Positions 1-10,537 of a DNA stretch of 64,000 bases are shown piece after piece (position 1 is the first letter of the stretch; each line of letters opens with the position of its first letter). The DNA is taken from the NCBI GenBank assembly GCA_900208305.1, contig OAPG01000002.1, forward strand, positions 744,001 to 808,000. Direction: 5' to 3'. Under the pieces are notes generated by a model that had not been told where the DNA came from, did no database searches, and saw only the letters and a program-made list of their open reading frames with translations. The position numbers and the translations under genes are program-made. This DNA comes from Melanopsichium pennsylvanicum. Lineage: Eukaryota; Basidiomycota; Ustilaginomycetes; Ustilaginales.

Positions 1-1110
1 TTCTTTGGGCGGTGGTGGTGGCGGACGGCTGCTATTCGTCGAAGTGCTTCGAGCGCCATTCGCAGAGGTAGGCCGCTCATTTGCTCGGCTCGTCTTTGCC
101 TGAGATCCCCGACGATGCTCAGGGGCATCTGCATCTTCATCAGAGCCAAACAAGTCGTCTTTAAAGTCATCACCATCACCCTTTCCTCTCCTCGATGCCG
201 CTTCCTCTCTTGCCTTTTGATCTGCCTTGCGCTTTTCATCCATAGCCTTTTGTCGTCGCAGCAGAGCTGCTTCCCGTTCAAGATCCGCCTGTGACGGCCC
301 GTCGCTCTTGCCCTGTCCTTTAGCTTCCTTAAGTTTTCTAAGATCGCGCTCTATCTCGTCTATCGAGCGGTGGTCTCGCTTCTTAATACCGAGGGCGACG
401 AGACCGTTGTCCTTGGCAAGCTGTGCGCGTGCCGAGAGTCGAGATTCTGTTTCGCCAGCACTTGTGCTCGGACTGGATCTCGATGAACCTGTACCAGCAC
501 TGATACGTCCTATGGATGGTAGTCTGGGGAGGGAGCCGAACTCTCTGGCACGCTTCATCGCCTGCTTTTCTTCTCGAGTCAAAGGGGCAGCCTTTCGTTT
601 TGGCGCGCCAGAGGAAGAAAACGGGGCCCGTTCGGTCTTCTTTCCAGTCATCTTGTCCAAGCGGTTGCCGACAAAGTCATCTTCTTCCGCTTTGCGTCTT
701 TTGCGGGGACTTGTACCGTTGCGAGAATTGGCCCTTAAGCGGCAAGAGAGGTCAACCTTCTGGGTTGAGCCAGAGGTCTCAGTTGAAATTCGCTTTGATG
801 GGCCCGATAGACCCAGCTTTGACGATGTAGTTCGCGAGGTTCTGACCTCTTCTTGTCCGATTTTGTCTTCTCGTACCTTGACGGCATGCTCCTTACGCTT
901 CTTCTCGAGAGCTTCTTCTTGCTTCTGCCGGGCCATACGTTGGACAAGAATCTTACGCTCGCGTTCCTTTTGTTCCCTCTCCTGAGCCTCTCTTGCGGCA
1001 CGTTTTGCGGCTGCTTCGCGCTCCTTCTGCTCCCGTTCTCGATTCAGTTCGGCTTGCTCCGCCTCGGCCTTCTTGAGCGCCATCTCCTTGAGCTTGGCGT
1101 AGCTGGACAT
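1..1110 (-). CDS. SPT2: Spt2-like chromatin protein, N-terminal part (runs off the left edge)
   Basis: The reading frame is open from an ATG at 1110 to base 1, giving about 370 residues with no stop, so the C terminus lies outside the window. The N terminus starts MSSYAKLKEMALKKAEAEQA and is a highly charged Lys/Glu/Arg helix rich in RERER and KKRK runs. A disordered Ser-rich middle follows, with an NLS-like PRKRRKAEEDD. Further on is a conserved-looking GIKKRDHRSIDEIERDLRKL segment, then an acidic DDFKDDLFGSDEDAD stretch and a polyproline run near the edge. Charged helices plus an RSIDEIERDL-type motif fit fungal Spt2, an H3-H4 binding protein linked to transcription elongation. The diagnostic C-terminal SPT2 domain is not in view, so the name is provisional; the gene itself is secure. 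It is divergent from PRMT5. Confidence 0.6.
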   Translation of the reverse strand, partial: MSSYAKLKEMALKKAEAEQAELNREREQKEREAAAKRAAREAQEREQKERERKILVQRMARQKQEEALEKKRKEHAVKVREDKIGQEEVRTSRTTSSKLGLSGPSKRISTETSGSTQKVDLSCRLRANSRNGTSPRKRRKAEEDDFVGNRLDKMTGKKTERAPFSSSGAPKRKAAPLTREEKQAMKRAREFGSLPRLPSIGRISAGTGSSRSSPSTSAGETESRLSARAQLAKDNGLVALGIKKRDHRSIDEIERDLRKLKEAKGQGKSDGPSQADLEREAALLRRQKAMDEKRKADQKAREEAASRRGKGDGDDFKDDLFGSDEDADAPEHRRGSQAKTSRANERPTSANGARSTSTNSSRPPPPPPKE

Positions 1111-2261
1111 GGTGGCGACTCGATGCTATGATATGGTAGAAAAGACGATTCTTGGCGCCGATAAATTGTGCTTGTACTTATGCTGTGCAGTAGAAATGCG
1201 GAATTAAGGTGATGATTGAGGCTCGCATTCAACTAGGTTTGTTCAGGGTGACGCAGGCGGCATTGAGGATGACAGCTCCCTCTGGTCTTGGCCAGATATA
1301 GTCAGACTTAGCTGCAAGTCCAACTACTAGATCAAGAGCGCAGAGAGGAGTGAAGGCAGGACAGACAAGGGGCAAGGAAAGGATCAAGACGATGATTAAA
1401 ATGCGGAGACAACTGCCACGCAGCAGGTTGTAGACAAAGCGAAATCGGGCCCAAAAAGGCCGATCCATCGTGACATTCTAGCACTCCGGTACGACGCCAC
1501 GGCGCGTCGAGAGCTGAAGCAGACAAACAAGAAATTTCGTCATGTGGTTTTCCAGGTGTTGGTCTCTGAATACGTCTCAATTTTGCTGGCTAAGTAAACA
1601 ATTGTGGTCGAACCTCTCAAAATGACACAATTCATTTTCTGAAAATTGCGAAAATTATTTTGAGCTGCAAAAGCCCAAAGACCATCAAAACTTGCTCCTC
1701 TGACTTGTAACATGCTGTAATGGGCTGCTATCTGCTGTTTCTTCACATTGGTGAGGTTACAGTTGGAGCTCGAAGGTGGTGTTGGTGACTTTGGCACGGT
1801 CATAGGATGTGGTGGTAGGTGGTGAAAGCAAGAGAGGAAGGAAATCTTCTCAACGATACAAGCTGAATGAAAAAGTCAAAATAGCATGCCATACAGCATA
1901 GTTGTGACCAGATTGTGATCTGCAGCAGTGGGACGTCACACAGAGCATTGGAACTTATATTGTCTCAATTTTACCTCTCGAATTGTGTCGTTTTGGGAGG
2001 TTCGCTTGTATGCTAATGTTAAAGGAATAAGAGCAAGTTGCTGAGCTGCAGGGGGACATCCGAGTCGGAAAGCCAATTTCATCAGATTAATTTTTCATGA
2101 CCGTAACAACCATGTAAATTTACTGACACCCACTCTTTTGCGAGCTCACCTGCCGACTGGCCTCACCATCACGGCACTCTTGACCACAGAACCTCTCACC
2201 ATCATCAGATTGCCTGGATACACCATACTGACCGCCTGATCGACCCACCTTTTTTTTGGCC
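1111..2261. promoter_or_regulatory. Divergent intergenic region between SPT2-like and PRMT5 genes
   Basis: About 1.15 kb separates two divergently oriented start codons, so both promoters should lie here. The stretch is AT-richer than the flanking genes around 1560-1680 and 1960-2110, and a short T-run (2250-2257) sits just before the PRMT5 ATG. Small ORFs on the minus strand have no recognisable content and mostly lack an ATG start. I see no specific operator or RNA gene. Confidence 0.4.
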
Positions 2262-5102
2262 ATGCCGTCGTCATCTAGCATGGCAGCGGTGGAAGCCACG
2301 CTTCAGACCAACGGTATAGAGAGTGTCGCTAGGCCACCTCTGTCGGTAGCATTGCATGTACCCATTTCGGCTGTGGACCAGGTCGACTCAGCTCAAGGTG
2401 TGCCTCTGTCGGGAAACCCGAATCGACGTTCCCACATCCAACAAAACATCACAGCGCTTCCCACGCTTCCCGAAGCTTCACACGTTAATGCGCTCAACAC
2501 CGCCACTGGGCCTGCACCGGCTGCGCTTGGCTTGGCCAAGGACCTGGACTCAACCACCGCAGCAGCGCTCAATGGACTCAGCCCGGCTCAGAAGACACTC
2601 ACCCTCTCTCGCTCTCAGGGGTACGATCTCATCGTGCTCGAGCTCGCCAACGAGCGCTGGAAGGAGCGATGGGAAAGACTGTGTCTGGCCAATCCAGCAG
2701 ATTTGTCCTCGTCATGCGGCTCTTTCGCCGCACAACCTTCCCCGCTGACATCGGTACAAATGTCATCAGGAGCCATGCTTGCGCGCAGCAGTAGCCGACA
2801 AGGTTTGAATAGCTTCTCGGCCGGCGGGGTTAGGCAGTCACCATCGCCATCACCAGCTTCCAGCACAGCAGGTCAGACATTTGCCGCGATCGCCCGCGAA
2901 GCAGAGGATTGGCGCAAAGCTCCCGCATTCAAGCGATCAGAAGTGAACCTTTCCAAGCTAGAAGAGACGGAAGGCGTCATCGCCCTTGCGAGTCAGTGGA
3001 TCGAGCTCGATTCCCCGGACGAAGGCGTCCGTCTCGACTGCGAACTTGCTCTACGACAGGAGCTCGCTTACGCATCCTACTTGGGTATCTCCAACGTCGT
3101 CCTCCCTCCGCCATCATCAGACCCTGCTCGTCGACCCTTCTTGGCTGATTACGCCCGAGCTATCAACTCCTGCCTCTCCAGCGGGAGCGCAGAATCCGCG
3201 CCAGCGGGGGCGTGGATGACACTCGCCATCCAGCTCCCCATCTCGTCTCCCCACTTGCTCAACCGAATCCTGTCGCGTCAAGGTGGCAAGAACGGACACG
3301 GCCTCACCGCATCCACCACTGCCGGAAGCACCGCATCCGCGAGTTCGCAAGCTTCACATGTGAGCGTTACCTCGTCCGCTGCCCTGCTTCGCGCCGAGGA
3401 CGACTGGGCGTGGGAAACGTGGGAGCAGATACGGCAATTATGCTCCTACAACACTCGCCTGCAAGTGGCACTCGATCTCGGCAGCCCTTTGCCCGGACCT
3501 AGCATCTTGGCCCGCTGGATGGCCGAGCCTGTTAGCATGCTTTGGGTTCCCACCTCGTCTTATCTTGCCAATGCCAAGGGTTTCCCAGTTTTATCTAAAG
3601 CGAGTCAAGCTTTCTTCCGCACAATGTTCAAGAAATCTCCAACGGTCGTGCTCAGCGGAGTCCAAAGCCCTCCACCGACTCACTCGAGAGGTGGGCCTCT
3701 GGCATATCTGCAGTACGTCAGGCACTTGGAGAAGGCGACTCCGCCAGATGGCGCGGTCGACTCGTTTGCGAGGGGCTACACGGATTGGTTGCAAGCTCCG
3801 CTCCAACCTCTGATGGATAACCTCGAGGGGACTACGTATGAGGTGTTTGAGAGGGACCCGGTCAAGTACGCATTGTACGAAGAGGCGGTTTACAAGGCGT
3901 TGCTCGATCGATCTGTCACTTCGAGCACGTTGATCTGGGTGTGTGGTGCTGGGCGAGGGCCCCTGGTGGATAGGTGTCTGAACGCAGCGGATCGAGCAGG
4001 TAGGTCAGTGAGGCTGGTGGCGTTGGAGAAGAACCAAAACGCGTTGGTGACTTTGCAGGAGAGGCAAGCGTTGGAATGGGGTGATCAGGTCAAAGTTCAG
4101 TATGGCGATATGCGACGCTATCCGGTGCCTTCCAGTATTTCGGACAGGCCAGATATCGTGGTAAGTGAACTGCTCGGGAGTTTTGGAGACAACGAGCTGT
4201 CGCCAGAGTGTCTGGATGGGGCTATGAGATTCCTCAAACCCAACGGCATCTCTATCCCATCATCGTACACTGCATTCTTGTCGCCATTGTCCAGCTCAAA
4301 ATTGCACACGGAAGTGCTGAATGGATCGAACGCGGCTCTTTCGACAGCGGTGCAAAAGTCATCGGAGACGCCGTATGTGGTGCTCTTCCAAAACGTCGCC
4401 CTTCTTGCCGCACGTGGCGGTCGCCACAACGTAGAACAAGTGCAAGAATCGTGGACCTTCGAACACCGTCCCTCAGCTATCACTCCTCTGGTATATGACG
4501 AGGCTGGTCTTCCCGCAACCAACGGTCACAACATCCGTTCCGCAAAGCATACGTTCCACATTCCTCAAGCAGGTACCTGCCATGGTCTGGCGGGCTACTT
4601 TGAAGCACATCTGTACGACAATGTCACGCTCTCCATCCATCCAGATCCGGTTCGAGGAAGCAAAGATATGCTCAGCTGGTTCCCGATCTACTTCCCATTC
4701 AGGGAACCGATTTATCTGCCGGGGGGAAGCGAGTTGGACCTGCACATGTGGAGGATGACTGATGGTGACAGAGTGTGGTACGAGTGGTGTGGCGAGGCGT
4801 TTTTGCCATTGTCGTTGGATGGAGGAATAAAGCAGCAGCAGAACGGAGGGCAGAGACCATTGTCGTTGGATGCGAGTAGCTCGGTTGGTTCCAACGGCAC
4901 GGTTGCGGGTGAGCAAAACAATTTTTCCAACGCGCCAAACACACCAAAAATCTCAAGCGTTTTCCTGACAGGAGGACATCAGCGAGAGGGGTCGCAGGGA
5001 TTGCAAGCAAGTGCCATGCCAAGCAATCCAACCACTAGGGTCAAAATCGGGATGACGAAGTTGCACAATCCGGGGGGTAGGAGCTCTTGGATCGGTCTTT
5101 GA
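2262..5102 (+). CDS. PRMT5: PRMT5-type protein arginine N-methyltransferase (Skb1/Hsl7 family)
   Basis: A single-exon protein of 946 residues. The ATG at 2262 (MPSSSSMAAV) is the first in frame. After a disordered N terminus, a TIM-barrel-like region occupies roughly 100-500. The catalytic part begins with TYEVFERDPVKYALYEEAVY (about 525-545), the strongly conserved PRMT5 segment carrying the Phe that favours symmetric dimethylation. SAM motif I is VCGAGRGPLVDRCL (about 562), followed by YGDMRRYPVP and the double-Glu loop VSELLGSFGDNELSPECLD (about 634-652). A beta-barrel domain follows. The C terminus is extended by about 80 disordered Gln/Ser/Asn-rich residues. Known family role: SAM-dependent symmetric dimethylation of arginine in histones and Sm proteins, and mitotic control through Wee1-type kinases in yeasts. 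It converges with the gene ending at 5391, 288 bp away. Confidence 0.95.
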   Translation: MPSSSSMAAVEATLQTNGIESVARPPLSVALHVPISAVDQVDSAQGVPLSGNPNRRSHIQQNITALPTLPEASHVNALNTATGPAPAALGLAKDLDSTTAAALNGLSPAQKTLTLSRSQGYDLIVLELANERWKERWERLCLANPADLSSSCGSFAAQPSPLTSVQMSSGAMLARSSSRQGLNSFSAGGVRQSPSPSPASSTAGQTFAAIAREAEDWRKAPAFKRSEVNLSKLEETEGVIALASQWIELDSPDEGVRLDCELALRQELAYASYLGISNVVLPPPSSDPARRPFLADYARAINSCLSSGSAESAPAGAWMTLAIQLPISSPHLLNRILSRQGGKNGHGLTASTTAGSTASASSQASHVSVTSSAALLRAEDDWAWETWEQIRQLCSYNTRLQVALDLGSPLPGPSILARWMAEPVSMLWVPTSSYLANAKGFPVLSKASQAFFRTMFKKSPTVVLSGVQSPPPTHSRGGPLAYLQYVRHLEKATPPDGAVDSFARGYTDWLQAPLQPLMDNLEGTTYEVFERDPVKYALYEEAVYKALLDRSVTSSTLIWVCGAGRGPLVDRCLNAADRAGRSVRLVALEKNQNALVTLQERQALEWGDQVKVQYGDMRRYPVPSSISDRPDIVVSELLGSFGDNELSPECLDGAMRFLKPNGISIPSSYTAFLSPLSSSKLHTEVLNGSNAALSTAVQKSSETPYVVLFQNVALLAARGGRHNVEQVQESWTFEHRPSAITPLVYDEAGLPATNGHNIRSAKHTFHIPQAGTCHGLAGYFEAHLYDNVTLSIHPDPVRGSKDMLSWFPIYFPFREPIYLPGGSELDLHMWRMTDGDRVWYEWCGEAFLPLSLDGGIKQQQNGGQRPLSLDASSSVGSNGTVAGEQNNFSNAPNTPKISSVFLTGGHQREGSQGLQASAMPSNPTTRVKIGMTKLHNPGGRSSWIGL

Positions 5103-5390
5103 ATGCAGGACGACTCGGTACCGCGTATACTGCCGTCACGGACTTTCAGTTCGGCCTGTCTAACTCACACAAGAGGCGAACACTGGTATGATTGCGTGTT
5201 GATGCAACTGCGAGACTGAAAAAATATTTGGAAATAGAGGAAGACGACCATCAAACGAAATCGTTGGTATGTGGTGATGCGATGCAATGAGTCTCAAAAA
5301 AAGAGTCGGATGGTTTCAAGAGTATGTCAGATGAGTGCTGTGCGGCGCGGTGCTTTGCAAATGGCTCCCAACTTTGGTACGTAGTCTTGC

Positions 5391-8126
5391 TTAAGCAGAG
5401 GAATTTAGCGCTGCAGAGGTGCGTCTCCACCATCCCAATGCGGCTACGCTCCCCGCCAAGGCTACTCCGAGCAGTGCTGCGCCGCTGACAAAATTGATCA
5501 CGCCGGCTTCTTCGTGTGCCCTTCCGCTTCTCGGCCTTCGCTCTTTCCTCCGCTTGTTCTTCTCGGTCCTCCTTGGCACTTTGCCACTTCGCTTGCGGCT
5601 TGCCGCATCGTAATCATTCAGCCAGGCGAGGTTGAACACTCCACCAGATCCCTGATCGCCACGGATCGTCGAACGACGCTGCACTCTGCATCGCTGTGTT
5701 TCGCTATCACTTTCGAAAGTAAGGCAACCACTTTCGCTATCCCCAGCCATACTGCCCATTTCCTCAGCTTGAGCAAGCGCGTCCAATTCTGCCGCTCGTC
5801 GATCTTCGCTCTCAAGAGCCAAAGAGACAGCCTCGAGCCACTCCTCTGCGCTAATTTGGATGATCATGTCGCTATCGAGCAGGCACGCTTCGCGGAGGAG
5901 ATAGAAAGGAGGTGGTTGAGATGCTGTGCTGTGGTCGTTCTGAATGAGAAAGTCTGTAAAGTCAAGTCGAGTTGCGGCGGGTATGGTGCTGGCTGCGTGG
6001 TCTGGAGAGGCCACTCTGCTGGACTCGGCGATGGTGGGCGAGTTTGGTGCTCGAGTGGGCGGAGACGTGGCGCAATTCAGTGTACCGAAAGGCAGAGACG
6101 CAAGACTTGGTGTGCGGCTTGACGAAGAAGCTGGATTGCGAGCAGGTCCTCTCCGCTGCTTGCCAGATGGGTGCATGCCGCCGTGCCCGCCGCCGACGAA
6201 GGGACTGGTGAGCTGACCGTACGGAAAGGCGAGAGGGGAGCGGTTGCAGGCGAGAGAGGGCAGACGCAGTCTCGCATATGACACATAGAGACGCGCGAGC
6301 GCTTTCGGTCCACCTAATGATGCAACGAGGCGCTGTCGGTGCGACATGTAGGAATGAGAATGGAGCCGCTCGCGCAATTGCCTTGTAACGACGTCAACCG
6401 TCGCCGGCAGTGATGTGGCGCCGGCATATAGAGCTGGTTCCAACGCCTCGGAGAGACGCGCATGCAGTGCACGCTGATCCTGATGTGCAGCGCCGTTCGA
6501 TATGGCAGGCAGCAATGGCAGAAAGTCTTGAACGAGACGTTCGGTTGCCAAGCTCACGTCTGCAGCCCTCCATGCCCGAGCAAAATACTCAAAGGCGTCC
6601 GGAATACCTGATGCAGGGTTCCGTATGGTTTGATTAGATGGGCCAGATCCTCGTTGTGCATTATGACTGTTAGCAAATTGCAGTCCGATCAATGACAATG
6701 TGGTGGGGTCCATATTGTAGCGTGCCACAACCTCGAGCTCTTTCCACGCTTCGAGCAATTCGTCCTCGTCTTCGCGGGCTGCATCCGCCTGCCTGGCGTC
6801 TGCATCATTTGTGTATGCGCGCTGCAGGCCAGAAGATGTACCCGAAAGGCTGACAACGCGGCTGCCTAGGACTGTGGCGCTCTCATCGCTTCCTATGGTG
6901 TTGATGCTAAGGGTGCTTGTGTTCGGTCCAAAGTCTTCGTCGCTATCCATGCTTGCTCTGAAACCTTGCTCGAAATGTGTTTGAGGGTCTCCATCATGCA
7001 ACACAGGGTTGGCATTATTGCGAATCGCAGCCAACACGCGATCACCGCCTTCAAATGCGCTAAGGGCCTCTTCCAGGGCTTGATTGAGCTGTATTTGGGC
7101 TGTGTTGCGTTGTTGTTGTTCCTGTCGGATGCTCCGACGGTGCAGGATACGATTGTGAACAAACTTTTCGGTAATGGATCCGTTTCGAGGCAACTCCGAG
7201 CCCAGAAGTGTGCTCAGGCGATTCGAAAGTGCCTCGCTTCGTAAGGGTGCAGGTCCTACAACCAGCAGTGGCCAGATTCCGGCATCAATCTTGTCGAGAT
7301 GAATCGTGACAAGGCGGACCTCGGGCGGGCCAACCTGCGGAGATGCTTCGGGTGCAGCAAACGCAGTGGCTGATGCGTTTGGATCGGGAAACGACAAGTC
7401 CGAGATGGACAGGGACCGTCTCAAACCCGGGTTCTCCGAAGACTCTGAAGATGAACCAGCTTCGACGTTGTGCCTTCGGAGATCACCAGGGTCAGAGAGA
7501 ACGACGCTTTGATTGAGGCTGGCATCGGCTGAGTCCGACGAGCCAAAGTCGCTAGATCCGCTAGACCGTTCAGTGGCAGGGCCTGCAGAGATGGCTGGTA
7601 GAGCGGATGGCGTTGAATACGAGAGGACTTCATAGCTGGAGCCCGACTGTAGGGAGGCCGCGGATGCGGACAAGCTCGACTGGGATGGTGGTGACGACTC
7701 AATTTGAACGTGAGAGCCTGATGTGTGCGATCCTGGTGACGCTGAGTCCGATGGGACGGTGTTCTGGCAGATATGGCGCTCAGGCTGTGTACGTCGGCTG
7801 AAGGGCGCTTCGGCAGAGCCAGAAGCAGATATGCTCGCTGCAGCTTGTGATGATGATCGAGCAAAGGATCGGCTTCGACGTTTTCGAGCACGATCCCGAT
7901 CAGCTATTCTCCAGGTCGAAGTCTCGGTGTTAACGCGACCGTAGAGCTTCGCCTGAAGGATGGGCGGGTGGTTGATGACCGACGCAACAACATGGTCATG
8001 GGCGATGCGGATGTCGAGGTCGGTGGTTGAAGTCGCCTGTGGAACGAGGAAGAGCACAGTGGCCTGGTCGTGAGATTGGTGAAAAGTCCAGCCGTACAAG
8101 GGGCTACCATCGTTGCGATTCCTCAT
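5391..8126 (-). CDS. CS (p23-like) domain protein with C-terminal membrane anchor
   Basis: The protein is 911 residues if it starts at the ATG at 8126 (MRNRNDGSPLYGWTFHQ); the frame stays open upstream but has no better ATG. Residues about 10-77 read like a CS domain of the p23/NudC type: LYGWTFHQ, then DLDIRIAHDHVVASV, then PPILQAKLYGRV and TETSTWRI, matching the usual YxWxQ...PPLIxGxLYGxVxxxxSTWxL pattern. Residues 80-450 are disordered and Ser-rich. The middle (about 490-680) is more ordered and contains helices such as ALARLYVSYARLRLPSL. A basic stretch (KRSGKVPRRTEKNKRRKERR) precedes one hydrophobic helix, VINFVSGAALLGVALAGSVA, at about 876-897, ending in WWRR near the C terminus. That is the layout of a tail-anchored protein facing the cytosol, so an ER or mitochondrial outer-membrane co-chaperone is my inference. 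No family name is recognised for the whole protein. Confidence 0.75.
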   Translation of the reverse strand: MRNRNDGSPLYGWTFHQSHDQATVLFLVPQATSTTDLDIRIAHDHVVASVINHPPILQAKLYGRVNTETSTWRIADRDRARKRRSRSFARSSSQAAASISASGSAEAPFSRRTQPERHICQNTVPSDSASPGSHTSGSHVQIESSPPSQSSLSASAASLQSGSSYEVLSYSTPSALPAISAGPATERSSGSSDFGSSDSADASLNQSVVLSDPGDLRRHNVEAGSSSESSENPGLRRSLSISDLSFPDPNASATAFAAPEASPQVGPPEVRLVTIHLDKIDAGIWPLLVVGPAPLRSEALSNRLSTLLGSELPRNGSITEKFVHNRILHRRSIRQEQQQRNTAQIQLNQALEEALSAFEGGDRVLAAIRNNANPVLHDGDPQTHFEQGFRASMDSDEDFGPNTSTLSINTIGSDESATVLGSRVVSLSGTSSGLQRAYTNDADARQADAAREDEDELLEAWKELEVVARYNMDPTTLSLIGLQFANSHNAQRGSGPSNQTIRNPASGIPDAFEYFARAWRAADVSLATERLVQDFLPLLPAISNGAAHQDQRALHARLSEALEPALYAGATSLPATVDVVTRQLRERLHSHSYMSHRQRLVASLGGPKALARLYVSYARLRLPSLACNRSPLAFPYGQLTSPFVGGGHGGMHPSGKQRRGPARNPASSSSRTPSLASLPFGTLNCATSPPTRAPNSPTIAESSRVASPDHAASTIPAATRLDFTDFLIQNDHSTASQPPPFYLLREACLLDSDMIIQISAEEWLEAVSLALESEDRRAAELDALAQAEEMGSMAGDSESGCLTFESDSETQRCRVQRRSTIRGDQGSGGVFNLAWLNDYDAASRKRSGKVPRRTEKNKRRKERRPRSGRAHEEAGVINFVSGAALLGVALAGSVAALGWWRRTSAALNSSA

Positions 8127-10537
8127 GCTGAACACAAGAAGCGAAGTGGCGTGGCTACATCTGACACCATACACAAAAGCACATCGGCGACGAGATGTTC
8201 CACAGGGCGGTCCCAAGGCGACCCCAAGATGTGGATGCCAGAGGGGAAGTGAAGAGCTGCAAAAAAGGAGCAATGTAAAGGGCGAGAAGCCCGAATCAGA
8301 GATGGTGGTTAGTAATCGTCAAGGGGTCAATGTCAAGTGGATTCATCAACTCTTAGCTGCTTGCTCTTCATGTCTCCTGGCCTCAAAATTTCCCTAGTGA
8401 GGAGGGGTGAATGGGTTGATTGCGCCGACCCAAGGCTCAGCCGAGCAATCATTATTTCCCTTTGGTTAAGGGCATGGTGGGGTCCCTGCGTCAAATCAAG
8501 GTCGAGGTGGAGGCACACTGCAGATGTGCCCGTCTGTTGGTGTCAGATGGGACCACAAAAAAAAACTGTGAATGCCGCGCCAAAACCCCAAATCAGGGTC
8601 CAGCGTTGAGAGACCAAAAATTGGTACACTTGTAAAGCTCTTCAGTCTAACAAGAAGATATGCCCGGCGCTTCTGGCTAGAGTTAGGTGCCTCTGCCTTG
8701 AAAATATGATTGGACTGCTTGCATTCGTTGCGTGAGGAGGGGAGGAATGTCAGCCGTTTGGGTGTTGCCAAATGTGCTTAGGATCAAATTCTTTCTGGTC
8801 GATGGGTCGACCGCGAGCTGACAGCATTCAAATGGCAACATGGAGTATGGAGTTGTGGGTGTCGCAGCGCGTCCAAAGGAGTCGTGTGCAGTCAACCGGA
8901 CCCTGCACGAACGCTTGCATACTTGAGCTTTGAAGGGCTCGCCAACTGTGTCCAACTCTGGAAAGGCGTGTGCAGATCCGTCGATTTTGTGCGAATGTGA
9001 GTGGGCGCAACGCCTCGAAAGCGTCGTGTGTCTCGGACCTGAACATCAAATTTCATTTTACTCACTCTGCGGACAGCCAAGAAGGCTCGTGGGCCTGGCA
9101 GATCCATCCTGCAGCTCATTGCCCCTTGACGAGCCGGCATTGGAAGCTGATGAAGTGATTGTCTCCTTGTATTTGGTGCTCCACGCAGACGCCGCTACCG
9201 ACATGCGGGCGTTGGAAGCGACCCGAGAGATGCAACAACGAGCTGCTCGGGAGATGCAGACCTGCGCACCAAGTGAGACCAATCTAGAGCATGACCCGCA
9301 CTGCTGTAAAGGACGAGTGCTTGCGCGCCTGCAGACACTTTAATGTGCATGCGTGCGTACAGAGGTGTAAAATAAATTCACAGAAGTGCGTTATTGCTGG
9401 AAACAGCGATTGCGCCTGCAACCCACAACCAGAACCAAATTTTTACAGAGTCTTGTGAAGCGCCATGTCAATTAATCGCTATCTCCCAGCTTTGTGCGAA
9501 ATTAGAACGGACATCGTTCCAGTCACCGGTGGCTCGAAGCTTGAAACAGGCCAGAGATAACTACGTAATAAAGTTAGGATTTTAATTCCTCTTCTCTGTC
9601 AATGCAGATTCAACTGCAATCTGCGACACGGCTTTTCAGCTGTGTGTTGCTTCCAGACCGGCTGCACGCGACTCTTCAGTCGTCGTCGGACTGTCGAATC
9701 CGAGGGCTCGAGGCTCATTATGTGTGTGCGAAAGTGTGTGCGTATGTATGTGTGTTTCTTGCGCTACCTGACTTTAAATTCGGCTTCACGAATTTCCACA
9801 CACTGGAGGCGCAAAAGCGGCAAGATTGGGGAGTCAGTCAGCCGACTCCGAAGCCAGTCAATCACTCCAGCTCACTTCTTTGAGCTTTGACAATTTGAGA
9901 GAAAAAGGGCTTTTAAGCGCTGTTTGCTCTGGAACACGGAGAGGGAAAAAACGGGAGCACACAGAGATCACCCTGCGTCTGTCTACTTTTGTCTAGACAA
10001 AGAAAATGTATAATCGCTGCGGACTCTGACGTTTTGTCCGCTTTCGATTGGATTTTTGGATTGCCTGTCTGACTGCATTTTGCATCACTCTCTGCACCCG
10101 CACTCTGGTGCTTTTCTTGCTGCTGCCCGCGTTGGTGGGGCTCACAAATGATCAGCGCGCTACCCACCTCTGTCTCAACGCCTGCCCCGGTCCTTCCCCA
10201 GCTAAGTTGTTGGTCGACACAACCACTTCCTTCTTCTATCGTCTAGTAACGACCTTTCTTGTCCCACATTGCTGCTCGGTTGCTACCTCGGCTTCTCACC
10301 TTACGCCAAATTTGCACAATTCGAGCACACATGCCCATTGCTTTTAGCCAATCATTCTTCTTCCTTCACCTCTATATCTGCTCTGTCGTTGTTGGTAACC
10401 TCGAGGAACAGCTTCTCTGAGACTGGTACCACCTCCTTGCAGCACCCATCAGCGCCACAAAGGGCCAATTTGCTGTTTCTGGCTTTCGCTCCAACGAGGA
10501 AAGCGCATCCACGTCGACCCTGGTCTGTTCTATTAGC
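8127..10537. other. Intergenic region, 2.4 kb, no supported gene
   Basis: It lies between the divergent CS-domain gene and the RhoGAP gene and presumably holds both promoters. Short ORFs are present on both strands, but none has a recognisable domain or coherent coding bias, and the longest (8930-9343) is low in information. The segment 9720-9760 is TG-rich (tgtgtgtgcg...tatgtgtg). The last 300 bp before the RhoGAP ATG are pyrimidine-rich, as is common in fungal leaders. Confidence 0.4.

Noticed and set aside
10048..10347. Hydrophobic ORF upstream of the RhoGAP gene, resembling a secreted protein
   Set aside because: No ATG at its start; it lies in the pyrimidine-rich leader, which naturally encodes Leu/Phe/Ser.
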